Shown: one piece after another, positions 24,287 through 32,162 of the stretch
Numbering within the stretch: the first letter of the stretch is position 1
Layout of the letters: each line of letters begins with the position of its first letter
From: Cupriavidus sp. U2
Lineage (GTDB): Bacteria > Pseudomonadota > Gammaproteobacteria > Burkholderiales > Burkholderiaceae
Direction: 5' to 3'
NCBI RefSeq assembly: GCF_009663685.2
Contig: NZ_RCOG02000027.1
Location: forward strand, 362,347 to 426,346
DNA: 64,000 nucleotides
The notes under the pieces: generated by a model
What the model was told of the DNA's origin: nothing
Databases searched by the model: none
Seen by the model: the letters and a program-made list of their open reading frames with translations, nothing else
Made by a program: the position numbers and the translations under genes

Positions 24287-25356
24287 TGGGAATGCTGGAA
24301 TGTTATCGAGGGAGTGACGTCTTCCTCACCGGGCACACGGGATTCAAGGGCGGCTGGCTGGCACTTTGGTTGGCACGGCTGGGGGCTCGCGTGACCGGCT
24401 ATTCGCTGCCTGCCGCGACAGATCCCTGTCTGTTCGACGTTGCCCAGATCGGCCAGACGCTGCACAACCAGCATTTCGCCGATATTCGCGATGCGTCCGC
24501 GCTCACGGCTGCCATGCAAGCGGCAAGGCCCAAATTCGTTTTTCATCTGGCAGCGCGGCCCCTCGTCCGGCAAAGCTACCAGACGCCCCTGGACACCTGG
24601 TCCACCAACGTCATGGGTTGCGTGCATCTGCTGGAAGCCGTGCGAGTGTGCCCATCCGTTCGGGCGGTCGTGGTTGTCACCACCGACAAGTGCTACGACA
24701 ACCACGAATGGGTCTGGGGGTATCGCGAAACAGACCCCCTCGGCGGGCACGATCCCTACAGCGCGAGCAAGGCAGGAGCAGAACTCGTCGTCTCCAGCTA
24801 TCGCAAGTCGTTCCTCGCGGCATCGGACCAGCGTATCGCCAGTGCCCGGGCAGGCAATGTGATAGGCGGTGGTGACTGGTCGGAAGACAGGCTGATTCCC
24901 GATGCAGTTCGGGCGATCACCGCGCGTCACACGCTCCGCATACGCAACCCCGGCGCTACCCGTCCATGGCAGCACGTTCTGGAATCACTGAACGGCTATC
25001 TGCTGCTTGGTGCACGACTTGTCGGCGAGGATGGCGCCCGATTCGCGGATGCGTTCAACTTCGGGCCGAGCGCGGCGGACAATCGCACGGTGAGTGACGT
25101 CTTGCAAGGTCTCAAGATGAACCTGCCGGGCCTGAGCTGGGAATTGGATGGCACCTCGAGCACCAGTCAGCCTCACGAAGCGGCCTTCTTGTACCTCGAC
25201 TCATCCAAATCTACCCGGTCGCTGGGCTGGAAGCCGCGATGGGACCTGGATCGCGCGCTAGCGGAAACGGCCAGATGGTATGGCTCCGTGCAAGACAAGC
25301 CTGCCACGGCACGCGCACTCTGCGAATCCCAGATCGAGGAATTCAGCGCCATATAA
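24286..25356 (+). CDS. rfbG: CDP-glucose 4,6-dehydratase
   Basis: The start ATG at 24286 overlaps the rfbF stop by one base; 356 residues. It is an extended short-chain dehydrogenase: the nucleotide-binding motif TGHTGFKGGWLALWL (about 15-29), TTDKCYDNHEWVWGYRETDP and the catalytic Tyr-x-x-x-Lys in DPYSASKAGAE. NVIGGGDWSEDRLIPD is a CDP-glucose dehydratase hallmark. The product is CDP-4-dehydro-6-deoxy-glucose, the substrate of RfbH encoded at 27350-28666 on the other strand. It converges with the acetyltransferase gene with a 14-base gap. Confidence 0.96.
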   Translation: MGMLECYRGSDVFLTGHTGFKGGWLALWLARLGARVTGYSLPAATDPCLFDVAQIGQTLHNQHFADIRDASALTAAMQAARPKFVFHLAARPLVRQSYQTPLDTWSTNVMGCVHLLEAVRVCPSVRAVVVVTTDKCYDNHEWVWGYRETDPLGGHDPYSASKAGAELVVSSYRKSFLAASDQRIASARAGNVIGGGDWSEDRLIPDAVRAITARHTLRIRNPGATRPWQHVLESLNGYLLLGARLVGEDGARFADAFNFGPSAADNRTVSDVLQGLKMNLPGLSWELDGTSSTSQPHEAAFLYLDSSKSTRSLGWKPRWDLDRALAETARWYGSVQDKPATARALCESQIEEFSAI

Positions 25357-25370
25357 TTGGTGGACCTTCC

Positions 25371-25859
25371 CTACTCCCGATACTTGATGATCCGGGCGGG
25401 ACTTCCCGCGATGACGGCGTAGTCCGGCCAATGGCCCTTGATAACCGTGCCTGCACCCACAACGGTTCCCATGCCAAGGCGCGTGCCATCAAGCAAGACG
25501 CAATTGGCACCAATCCAGCAGTCGTCGCCAATGTCGATGCCGCCGCGCGAAGGCATGAATCGCTGATCGATGATGGAGCGGGCCTTCTCACGGTACTCGT
25601 GGTTGGTAGGGGCCAGCGTGGTGTTGGCGGCGATCAAGACACCACGGCCTATCTTCACACCGTTTCCCGAGTAGATGACAACGCCGGAGTTCAGGTAGGC
25701 ATGCGCTCCGATCTCGACATCGCCGCCCCCCCCCGCAAACTTAATCTTTACAAAGCTGTCCACGGTGACATGGTCGGCAACCCTGACCATGTTGCCGCGC
25801 ACAGAGCTTTCAATGTCTGCCAGCGGCGAGACCTTCGCGAGCGCCGATATCTCGTTCAC
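25371..25859 (-). CDS. Hexapeptide-repeat acyltransferase (probable sugar O-acetyltransferase), contains a G9 tract
   Basis: The start was set at GTG 25859, which overlaps the upstream gene stop (GTGA); 162 residues. The chain shows left-handed beta-helix hexapeptide repeats (IGAHAYLNSGVVIYSGNGVKIGRG in part, IDIGDDCWIGANCVLLDG, LGMGTVVGAGTVIKG) and a probable catalytic His87 in TNHEY, as in maltose/galactoside acetyltransferase relatives. It would acetylate a sugar hydroxyl using acetyl-CoA. Residues Ala-Gly-Gly-Gly-Gly (42-46) are encoded across an uninterrupted run of nine G. Any change in its length would truncate the protein. As last gene of its operon it may decorate the finished dideoxyhexose. 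Confidence 0.85.
   Translation of the reverse strand: MNEISALAKVSPLADIESSVRGNMVRVADHVTVDSFVKIKFAGGGGDVEIGAHAYLNSGVVIYSGNGVKIGRGVLIAANTTLAPTNHEYREKARSIIDQRFMPSRGGIDIGDDCWIGANCVLLDGTRLGMGTVVGAGTVIKGHWPDYAVIAGSPARIIKYRE
25726..25734 (-). repeat. Homopolymeric G9 tract inside the acetyltransferase gene
   Basis: Nine consecutive C on the plus strand (G on the coding strand) fall in codons 42-45 of the acetyltransferase. Runs of this length are typical slipped-strand sites for on/off switching of surface-sugar genes in other bacteria; here the gene is in frame with nine. Confidence 0.6.
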
Positions 25860-26779
25860 CTGACAACTCCGCCAAGATGTTCCACCACGCACCGCAGGAA
25901 CTTGGCCATGCGCGACGACATGACCGGCTCGTCCACTTCGGACGGCCAATGGTTTGAGAAGAATCGGTATGGCGTCTCAGTCGATCCAGTTCGTGCTTCC
26001 GCACCGACGCCACCGAGGCTCACATCAATCGTTCGGTCCAACGTTTGGCCCGCGACCTCCGCGCATAGTCTCGCGAGGTCCCCCATCCTCCACGGCTGCC
26101 CTGACACGTGCGTCAGTTCCGGCAGTTGATCCTTGAGTGCTGCCCGGACCGCACCGGTTAATTGTTCGAGCGAAACGTAGCTGCGCACCGGCGATCCATC
26201 GGACAGCAGTCGGATTGATCCATCGCGGACTGCTTGCCGCGCAAAATCGAATGGCGCAAGCGACCATCGAGCGAACGTGTGCCATGACGCCGGGACTCCA
26301 TACAGATTGGTCAGTCGCAGCACCGTCGCGCGCATGCCGACTTGTCGCGCGTACATCCGTACCATCTGTTCAGCGGCGAGGTGCGTCATGCCGTAGTCGG
26401 TAGCCGGCACCGGCTGGCATTGTTCGTCGATCTCGCCGGCAGGCGATCCGTACACGTGAAACGTCGACAAGTAGACAACCCGGCCCACCCTGGCGTGGGA
26501 AAGCGCCGTCAGCAAGGCCCTCGTTGCCGTAACGTTTGCTGTCCACGCCGACACCGGATCCATGCGGCAGCCAACCTCATGGGCCGCCGCCGCGTGGATG
26601 CACGCATCAACCTGAGGCAGACGCAGCTCGGCAATGGCCTGCGGATTCAATAGATCGAGCCGAATGGCATCCTCCGGGCGGCGGCCTGCGGTCATCACTT
26701 CGATGCCATCGGCCCGCAGCGTTTGCAGCACTGCAGCTCCCGCATAACCCGAAGCTCCGGTCAGGATCACGCGCGCCAT
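25856..26779 (-). CDS. Extended SDR: NAD(P)-dependent sugar epimerase/reductase with altered catalytic motif
   Basis: The start was set at MARVILTGASGYAG (26779), one base after the stop of the gene before it; 307 residues. The GASGYAG nucleotide-binding motif (8-14) and YLSTFHVYG (103-111) are those of extended SDRs. The catalytic motif reads Tyr129-Gly-Met-Thr-His133, so the usual Lys of YxxxK is His. In 3,6-dideoxyhexose pathways a related reductase sets the final C4 stereochemistry (abequose, paratose or ascarylose synthases), which is the role I infer. The altered motif may mean a changed mechanism or a non-catalytic protein. Confidence 0.8.
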   Translation of the reverse strand: MARVILTGASGYAGAAVLQTLRADGIEVMTAGRRPEDAIRLDLLNPQAIAELRLPQVDACIHAAAAHEVGCRMDPVSAWTANVTATRALLTALSHARVGRVVYLSTFHVYGSPAGEIDEQCQPVPATDYGMTHLAAEQMVRMYARQVGMRATVLRLTNLYGVPASWHTFARWSLAPFDFARQAVRDGSIRLLSDGSPVRSYVSLEQLTGAVRAALKDQLPELTHVSGQPWRMGDLARLCAEVAGQTLDRTIDVSLGGVGAEARTGSTETPYRFFSNHWPSEVDEPVMSSRMAKFLRCVVEHLGGVVR

Positions 26780-26780
26780 A

Positions 26781-27347
26781 TCAGGCAATTCCAAAATCGG
26801 ATCGTGGCAGGTAGTCGGCCATCGCAGGAAGCGCCTGGTCTCGCGCGGACATGATCGCAGTTGTCACACCTGGCCCATCCTCCCACCAGTCTATGCCGAC
26901 ACTGTCTGCATGGATGCCTGCGTCCAGCGCCGGATCGTGCTCGGACGACACCAGGTACCACATGGCGGTACCGTCGCGATGGGCGGCAAAGCCATGTGCG
27001 ATGCCTCTCGGCAAGTACAGTACAGCGGGATCCTCGGCCCTGAGCATCACGCTGACACTGACGCCAAATGTCGGCGACCCGCGCCGCAAATCGGTGAAAC
27101 CGTCGCGTGCGCAGCCACTGAGACAGCTTACGAGCTTGGCATGGTCCTTGGGAGGCCGCTGAAAATGCATCCCGCGGATGACCCCTGCATTCGACGTCGA
27201 AACAAAGGACTCGGCAAACCGGGCTTCCAAGGCGTGTGACGCGAGTGTGGAGCCCTGGAACAGCTTGAGAAAATCACCTCTGGCATCTTCATGTCGATCG
27301 ACTCTGAGCAGATAGCATCCGGAAATAGCCAGCGGCTGAAGAATCAT
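26781..27347 (-). CDS. RmlC-like nucleotide-sugar 3,5-epimerase
   Basis: The 188-residue protein starts at ATG 27347, two bases after the rfbH stop. It has the RmlC cupin pattern: GVIRGMHFQRPPKDHAKLVS with candidate catalytic His61 and Lys71, RGSPTFG, YLPRGIAHGF and Tyr131 in MWYLVSSEHDP. RmlC itself epimerises dTDP-4-keto-6-deoxyglucose. In this cluster, between rfbH and a reductase, an epimerase acting on CDP-4-keto-3,6-dideoxyglucose is more likely, as in CDP-ascarylose synthesis. No dTDP-sugar genes (rmlA, rmlB) lie nearby. The final sugar is therefore inferred to be possibly an L-configured 3,6-dideoxyhexose. Confidence 0.8.
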   Translation of the reverse strand: MILQPLAISGCYLLRVDRHEDARGDFLKLFQGSTLASHALEARFAESFVSTSNAGVIRGMHFQRPPKDHAKLVSCLSGCARDGFTDLRRGSPTFGVSVSVMLRAEDPAVLYLPRGIAHGFAAHRDGTAMWYLVSSEHDPALDAGIHADSVGIDWWEDGPGVTTAIMSARDQALPAMADYLPRSDFGIA

Positions 27348-27349
27348 GC

Positions 27350-28666
27350 TCAGAATCCGATTCCGAAGAACTGCTCCAGCTTTTCGCCGACAAAGTCGAG
27401 CATCGATTCGGACAACCCAGGGTAGATGCCAAGCCAGAACGTATCGTTCATGACGATGTCCGAATTGGTCAGGTCCCCGACCACCCGATAGTTGCGGCCC
27501 TGCATATAGGGCTGTCGAGTCAGATTGCCGGCGAACAGCAGTCGGGTGCCGATCCGGAACTGGTCCAGATAAGTCACCAGGTCGGTACGGCGTACGCCTG
27601 CCTCCGGCCGCAACGTGACCGGAAATCCAAACCACGACGGATCGGACCCGGGCGTGGCTTTCGGGAGAATCAGCGCCTCGCTGCATGCGGCAAGGCGTTC
27701 CTTGAGGAAGCCGAAATTGTGACGACGGGCAGCGATGAACCCTTCAGCCCGCTCAATCTGTGCCAGGCCGCAAGCGGCCTGCATATCGGTGATCTTGAGG
27801 TTGTACCCGAGGTGTGAGTACGTGTACTTGTGGTCGTACCCTTCCGGCAATGCGCCGAGCTTCCAGCAGAATCGCCGGCCACAGGTATTGTCCTTGCCCG
27901 GTGGGCAATAGCAATCGCGTCCCCAGTCACGAAACGACTCGGCGATGACCTTGAGCGTGTCATTGTTGGTAAAGACTGCGCCCCCCTCTCCCATCGTGAT
28001 GTGGTGTGCGGGGTAGAAGCTCAACGTCGCAATATCGCCGAACGTGCCGACGAGCTGCCCACCATATGTCGCGCCAAGCGCATCGCAGCAATCCTCCACC
28101 AGCCACAGTCCATGCTTCCGACAGAGGGCGGTAACCACTTCAAGATTGAATGGGTTGCCCAGCGTATGCGCCAGCATGATCGCCTTGGTGCGCGGCGTAA
28201 TGGCGGCCTCGATACGGCTGGCGTCAATATTGTAGGTGCCCATTTCCACATCCACGAAGACAGGCACCGCACCACATTGAATGATTGGATTCACCGTCGT
28301 CGGGAATCCCGCCGCCACTCCGATCACTTCGTCACCGGGACGGATCGCGCGATAGCCCAGCCGGGGAGATGTCAGCGTCGCAAAGGCCACCAGATTAGCC
28401 GACGACCCCGAATTGACCGTCAGCACATGACGCACGCCAAGCAACTTGCCCAGTCGCTGCTCGAAAGCGTCGTTGAAGCGGCCAGTGGTCAGCCACGCAT
28501 CGAGCGATGCCTCAACCATCGACTTCATCTCGGCAGCACCCACGACCTTGCCCGACGGAGGGACTGGAGTCTGGCCCGGCTGGAATGCTGGCGTCTCGCT
28601 TTCGACAAGCGCGGCGTACTCATCGACGAGACCCGCAATCCGTGCGCGCAGTTGTTCCTTGCTCAT
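27350..28666 (-). CDS. rfbH: CDP-4-dehydro-6-deoxyglucose 3-dehydratase (E1, RfbH)
   Basis: The start was set at MSKEQLRARI (28666); 438 residues. It belongs to the aspartate-aminotransferase-like sugar enzymes, but the PMP/PLP lysine is replaced by His in FYPAHHITMGEGGAV, the hallmark of the E1 dehydratase that removes the C3 hydroxyl. Four cysteines fit C-X57-C-X1-C-X7-C, from the second Cys of VEDCCDALG to GRDCYCPPGKDNTC, as expected for its [2Fe-2S] cluster. It needs a flavin/iron-sulfur reductase partner (E3), which is not in this window. It follows fliE on the same strand after 121 bases and leads the epimerase, SDR and acetyltransferase genes. Confidence 0.95.
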   Translation of the reverse strand: MSKEQLRARIAGLVDEYAALVESETPAFQPGQTPVPPSGKVVGAAEMKSMVEASLDAWLTTGRFNDAFEQRLGKLLGVRHVLTVNSGSSANLVAFATLTSPRLGYRAIRPGDEVIGVAAGFPTTVNPIIQCGAVPVFVDVEMGTYNIDASRIEAAITPRTKAIMLAHTLGNPFNLEVVTALCRKHGLWLVEDCCDALGATYGGQLVGTFGDIATLSFYPAHHITMGEGGAVFTNNDTLKVIAESFRDWGRDCYCPPGKDNTCGRRFCWKLGALPEGYDHKYTYSHLGYNLKITDMQAACGLAQIERAEGFIAARRHNFGFLKERLAACSEALILPKATPGSDPSWFGFPVTLRPEAGVRRTDLVTYLDQFRIGTRLLFAGNLTRQPYMQGRNYRVVGDLTNSDIVMNDTFWLGIYPGLSESMLDFVGEKLEQFFGIGF

Positions 28667-28787
28667 TCCCGATACTTTTGCTGTTTGCCCGTTCCACATC
28701 GGGCCAGGTCATCTCAGCTGAGGCCACCGATGTCACATGCCAAAGACCGACGCATGAGTTGCATTCGATCCGTCGAACCTACCCTTC

Positions 28788-29111
28788 TCACACGACCATA
28801 TTCATCATTTCCTGATACGCAGCCGCCAGGCGGTTACGGACCTGCACGGTGGTCTGGAACGAAATGTTGGCCTTCTGCATGTCGATCATCACGTCGTTGA
28901 GCGACACGCCGGGCTTGCCCACTTCAAAGGCCTCGGCCTGGCCGTAGGCGCGTTCCTGGGTGGCGTTCAGGCGTTGCAGCGAGCGTTGCAGTTCGCCTGC
29001 AAAGCCGGCCGTGGCAGCCGAATTCGCGGCCTGGGAGGTGGTTCCGCCGCCAGCCACCTGCGCCAGGCCGCGCAGTTGGTGGAGCATGCCCTCGATGGAA
29101 GAAATGGTCAT
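28788..29111 (-). CDS. fliE: Flagellar hook-basal body protein FliE
   Basis: The 107-residue protein has the typical C-terminal half GVSLNDVMIDMQKANISFQ and VQVRNRLAAAYQEMMNM. FliE links the MS ring to the proximal rod and is one of the first exported substrates. It is divergent from fliF, the usual arrangement. The rfbH operon lies downstream on the same strand, so part of the sugar cassette may be co-transcribed with fliE. Confidence 0.96.
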   Translation of the reverse strand: MTISSIEGMLHQLRGLAQVAGGGTTSQAANSAATAGFAGELQRSLQRLNATQERAYGQAEAFEVGKPGVSLNDVMIDMQKANISFQTTVQVRNRLAAAYQEMMNMVV

Positions 29112-29216
29112 GGCACGTACAGGTTGGTCAGTCGGGACAGGATCAATGTGACGAAAGCGCTACTCGCCATCCTGTTTCAGCCCTCGCACTGTACTGGCCG
29201 CCTGCCTCCTTCCAAA

Positions 29217-29256
29217 GGCTGAAATCGGCGGAAAAACATCGCCTATTCAGCCGATT
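29217..29256. promoter_or_regulatory. Overlapping inverted repeats in the fliE-fliF divergent region
   Basis: Two interlocked inverted repeats are present: GGCTGAA (29217-29223) with TTCAGCC (29246-29252), and AATCGGC (29223-29229) with GCCGATT (29250-29256). The arrangement and place, between divergent class-2 flagellar operons, suit a binding site for the flagellar master regulator (FlhD4C2-type sites are large inverted repeats), but no exact consensus match is claimed. The remaining 300 bases between fliE and fliF show no gene. Confidence 0.4.
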
Positions 29257-29470
29257 GTTCCTCGCCCGTCTGCCCGATCATCGCTACCGTGCCGGATCTG
29301 GCGGATCGACGCGTTTCTTGTCTCGCCGCCTGACTCCATGGGATTCAACTAACGCGGGGAGTGCGCGTGTTTTTTCAGCAGCGTAAAGTGAGCCGTGCCG
29401 AGATGATTAACGGCAGCGAAGGCCTGAGTGGTAAGGGCAGGGAATGCCCGGCCAAGCCGGAGACGCGCGC

Positions 29471-31156
29471 ATGAACGCGGCCGCCACCCTGCCGAACGGC
29501 GCGGCCCTGGTCGAAAAGCTCAAGGGCAATCCGCGTCTGCCCCTGATGCTGGGCGGCGCGGCGCTGGTTGCCGCCATTGCCGTGGGCGTCATGTGGTCGC
29601 GCCAGCCGGACTACAAGGTGCTGTACACCAACCTGTCCGAGCGCGACGGTGGTGCAGTGATCCAGTCGCTGCAGCAAATGAACGTGCCGTACAAGTTCGC
29701 CGAAGGCGGCGGCGCCGTCATGGTGCCGGCCGACAAGGTTGCCGAGACGCGCCTGCGCCTGGCCAGCCAGGGCCTGCCCAAGAGCGGTACCACGGGCATG
29801 GAACTGATGGACAACCAGAAGTTCGGCATCAGCCAGTTTGCCGAGCAGGTGAACTACCAGCGCGGCCTGGAAGGCGAGCTGGCCCGTTCGATCGAATCGA
29901 TCGGCGCCGTGCAGTCGGCCCGCGTGCACCTGGCCATCCCCAAGCCCACGCTGTTCGTGCGCGAACGCCAGAAGCCCACCGCGTCGGTGGTGCTGCAGCT
30001 CTACCCGGGCCGGGCCGTTGACGAAGGCCAGGTGGCCGCGATCACGCACCTGGTGTCGTCGAGCGTGCCCGAACTGACCCCGAAATCGATCTCCATCGTC
30101 GACCAGCACGGCAACCTGCTGTCCGGCAGCAGCGACCGTTCGATGGACGCCACCCAGCTCAAGTTCGTGCAGCAGGTGGAACAGAGCTACGTCAAGCGCG
30201 TGGAATCGATCCTGGCTCCGATCCTCGGCAAGGACAACGTCCACGCCCAGGTCACGGCCGATATCGACTTCTCGTCGGTCGAACATACCGACGAGAGCTT
30301 CAAGCCGAACCAGGATCCGACCAAGGCGGCCATCCGCAGCCAGCAGACCAGCGAATCGAACCAGCAGGGTGGTTCCGCCGTGGGTGGCGTGCCCGGCGCG
30401 CTGTCCAACCAGCCGCCGGCCGCCGCCGTGGCCCCGGTCACCACGCCGCAGCCGCCGCGCCAGCCCGGCCAGCCGAACGCGCCGGCCCAGGCGCAGCCCA
30501 ACCAGGCCACGCAGACCGCCGAAAAGACCGGCCCGAGCAGCAACCGCCGCGACGCCACCACCAACTACGAGCTCGACCGTACCGTGCGCCACGTGCAGCA
30601 GGCGCCGGGCGGCGTGAAGCGCCTGTCGGTGGCCGTGGTGGTGAACTACCGCAGCAAGGTCGACGCCAAGGGCAAGCCGGTCACCGAGGCGCTGTCCGCC
30701 AAGGAACTGGCCCAGATCGAGAACCTGACCAAGGAAGCGATGGGCTTCTCGGCCGATCGCGGCGATTCGCTGAACGTGGTCAACAGCCCGTTCACGGCCG
30801 ACAACAAGACGGAACCGGAACTGCCGCTGTGGAAGCAGCCGCAGATAATCGACCTGGCCAAGACCGGTGTCGGCTACCTGCTGCTGGCCCTGCTGGCGAT
30901 GTTCCTGTGGTTCAAGGTGGCGCGCCCGGTGCTGCGCAAGTACACCACGCCGGCCCTGCCTGCCACCATCGAGGCCACGGACGCCACCGCAGCCGAAGCC
31001 GCGCTGCCGCCGCCGGAAGAGGAAACCAATCCGGAAGTGCTGCGCCTGGCCGCGAAATATGAAAGCGATCTCGCCCTGGTGCGTGACGCCGCGCAACGCG
31101 ACCCGCGCCTGGTCGCCAGCGTAATCAAGACCTGGATGGCAAATGACGAAGGCTAA
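29471..31156 (+). CDS. fliF: Flagellar MS-ring protein FliF
   Basis: The start was set at ATG 29471 (MNAAATLPNGAALVEKL) because GGAGA lies at the right distance; an ATG at 29444 would add nine residues. It has 561 residues, with membrane helices at about 30-50 and 455-475 and the ring-building motifs between: YKVLYTNLSERDGGAV, GMELMDNQKFGISQFAEQVN and RVHLAIPKPTLFVRE. A Pro/Ala/Gln-rich linker (about 300-370) lies in the periplasmic part. The cytoplasmic tail (ESDLALVRDAAQRDPRLVAS) is the FliG-binding segment. It overlaps fliG by 14 bases and heads fliFGHIJK. Confidence 0.97.
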   Translation: MNAAATLPNGAALVEKLKGNPRLPLMLGGAALVAAIAVGVMWSRQPDYKVLYTNLSERDGGAVIQSLQQMNVPYKFAEGGGAVMVPADKVAETRLRLASQGLPKSGTTGMELMDNQKFGISQFAEQVNYQRGLEGELARSIESIGAVQSARVHLAIPKPTLFVRERQKPTASVVLQLYPGRAVDEGQVAAITHLVSSSVPELTPKSISIVDQHGNLLSGSSDRSMDATQLKFVQQVEQSYVKRVESILAPILGKDNVHAQVTADIDFSSVEHTDESFKPNQDPTKAAIRSQQTSESNQQGGSAVGGVPGALSNQPPAAAVAPVTTPQPPRQPGQPNAPAQAQPNQATQTAEKTGPSSNRRDATTNYELDRTVRHVQQAPGGVKRLSVAVVVNYRSKVDAKGKPVTEALSAKELAQIENLTKEAMGFSADRGDSLNVVNSPFTADNKTEPELPLWKQPQIIDLAKTGVGYLLLALLAMFLWFKVARPVLRKYTTPALPATIEATDATAAEAALPPPEEETNPEVLRLAAKYESDLALVRDAAQRDPRLVASVIKTWMANDEG

Positions 31157-32162
31157 CGCTAGCAAGGGAGCGGCCGACAAGGGCCTGCAGAAGAGCGCCA
31201 TCCTGATGATGGCGGTGGGCGAGGATTCGGCCGCCGAGGTGTTCAAGCACCTGTCGCCGCGCGAAGTGCAGCAGCTGGGCTCCGCCATGGCCAACCTGTC
31301 GGCCGTGACCCGCGAGGAAATGGCCGAGGTGCTGGCCGAGTTCCGCGGCGAGACCGAGCAGTACCTGGCCCTGAACGTCGATTCGAGCTCGTTCATCAAG
31401 AGCGTGCTGAACAAGGCGCTGGGCGAGGAGCGCGCGCTGTCGGTGATCGAGGACATCCTGGAATCGCGCGACCCGGGCGGTGGCATCGATTCGCTGAACT
31501 GGATGGAAGCCAACACGGTGGCCGAACTGATCAAGGACGAACACCCGCAGATCATCGCCACCATCCTGATCCACCTGGACCGCCAGAAGTCGTCCGAAGT
31601 CCTGGGCTTCTTCACCGAACGCCTGCGCAACGACGTGGTGCTGCGTATCGCCACGTTCGGCGGCGTGCAGCCGGGCGCGCTGCAGGAACTGACCGACGTG
31701 CTGACCAAGCTGCTGGCAGGCCAGAGCCTGAAGCGCAGCCGCATGGGCGGTGTCCGCACGGCGGCCGAGATCATCAACCTGATGAGCACGGCCCACGAGG
31801 AAGCGGTGATCGACGGCGTGCGTTCGCACGACGCCGACCTGGCGCAGAAGATCATCGACGAGATGTTCCTGTTCGAGAACCTGATGGAAGTGGACGACCG
31901 CGGCATCCAGCGCGTGCTCAAGGAAGTGGCCACCGAATCGCTTATCGTCGCGCTCAAGGGCGCGCAGCAGGAACTGCGCGACAAGTTCATCCGCAACATG
32001 TCGACGCGTGCCGGCGAAATGCTGCGCGAGGACCTGGAAGCCCTGGGTCCGGTGCGTGTGTCGCAGGTCGAGGCCGAACAGAAGGCCATCCTGCAGGTGG
32101 TGAGACGCCTGGCCGAGGCCGGCGAAGTCCAGATTGGCGGAGGCGACGATGCCTACGTTTGA
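31143..32162 (+). CDS. fliG: Flagellar motor switch protein FliG
   Basis: FliG has 339 residues. The N-domain begins KSAILMMAVGEDSAAEVFKH, the middle domain holds the conserved DEHPQIIATIL (FliM-binding EHPQR-type motif) and the C-domain holds MFLFENLMEVDDRGIQRVLK with the charged residues that meet the stator protein MotA. It forms the rotor ring under FliF. The overlaps with fliF and fliH (14 bases each) imply strong translational coupling. Confidence 0.98.
   Translation: MTKANASKGAADKGLQKSAILMMAVGEDSAAEVFKHLSPREVQQLGSAMANLSAVTREEMAEVLAEFRGETEQYLALNVDSSSFIKSVLNKALGEERALSVIEDILESRDPGGGIDSLNWMEANTVAELIKDEHPQIIATILIHLDRQKSSEVLGFFTERLRNDVVLRIATFGGVQPGALQELTDVLTKLLAGQSLKRSRMGGVRTAAEIINLMSTAHEEAVIDGVRSHDADLAQKIIDEMFLFENLMEVDDRGIQRVLKEVATESLIVALKGAQQELRDKFIRNMSTRAGEMLREDLEALGPVRVSQVEAEQKAILQVVRRLAEAGEVQIGGGDDAYV

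Noticed and set aside
21276..28666. Lipopolysaccharide O-antigen cluster
   Set aside because: There is no wzx, wzy, wzz or O-antigen glycosyltransferase set; the only transferase is of the protein O-glycosylating type and the flanks are flagellar. A shared CDP-sugar supply for O-antigen cannot be excluded.
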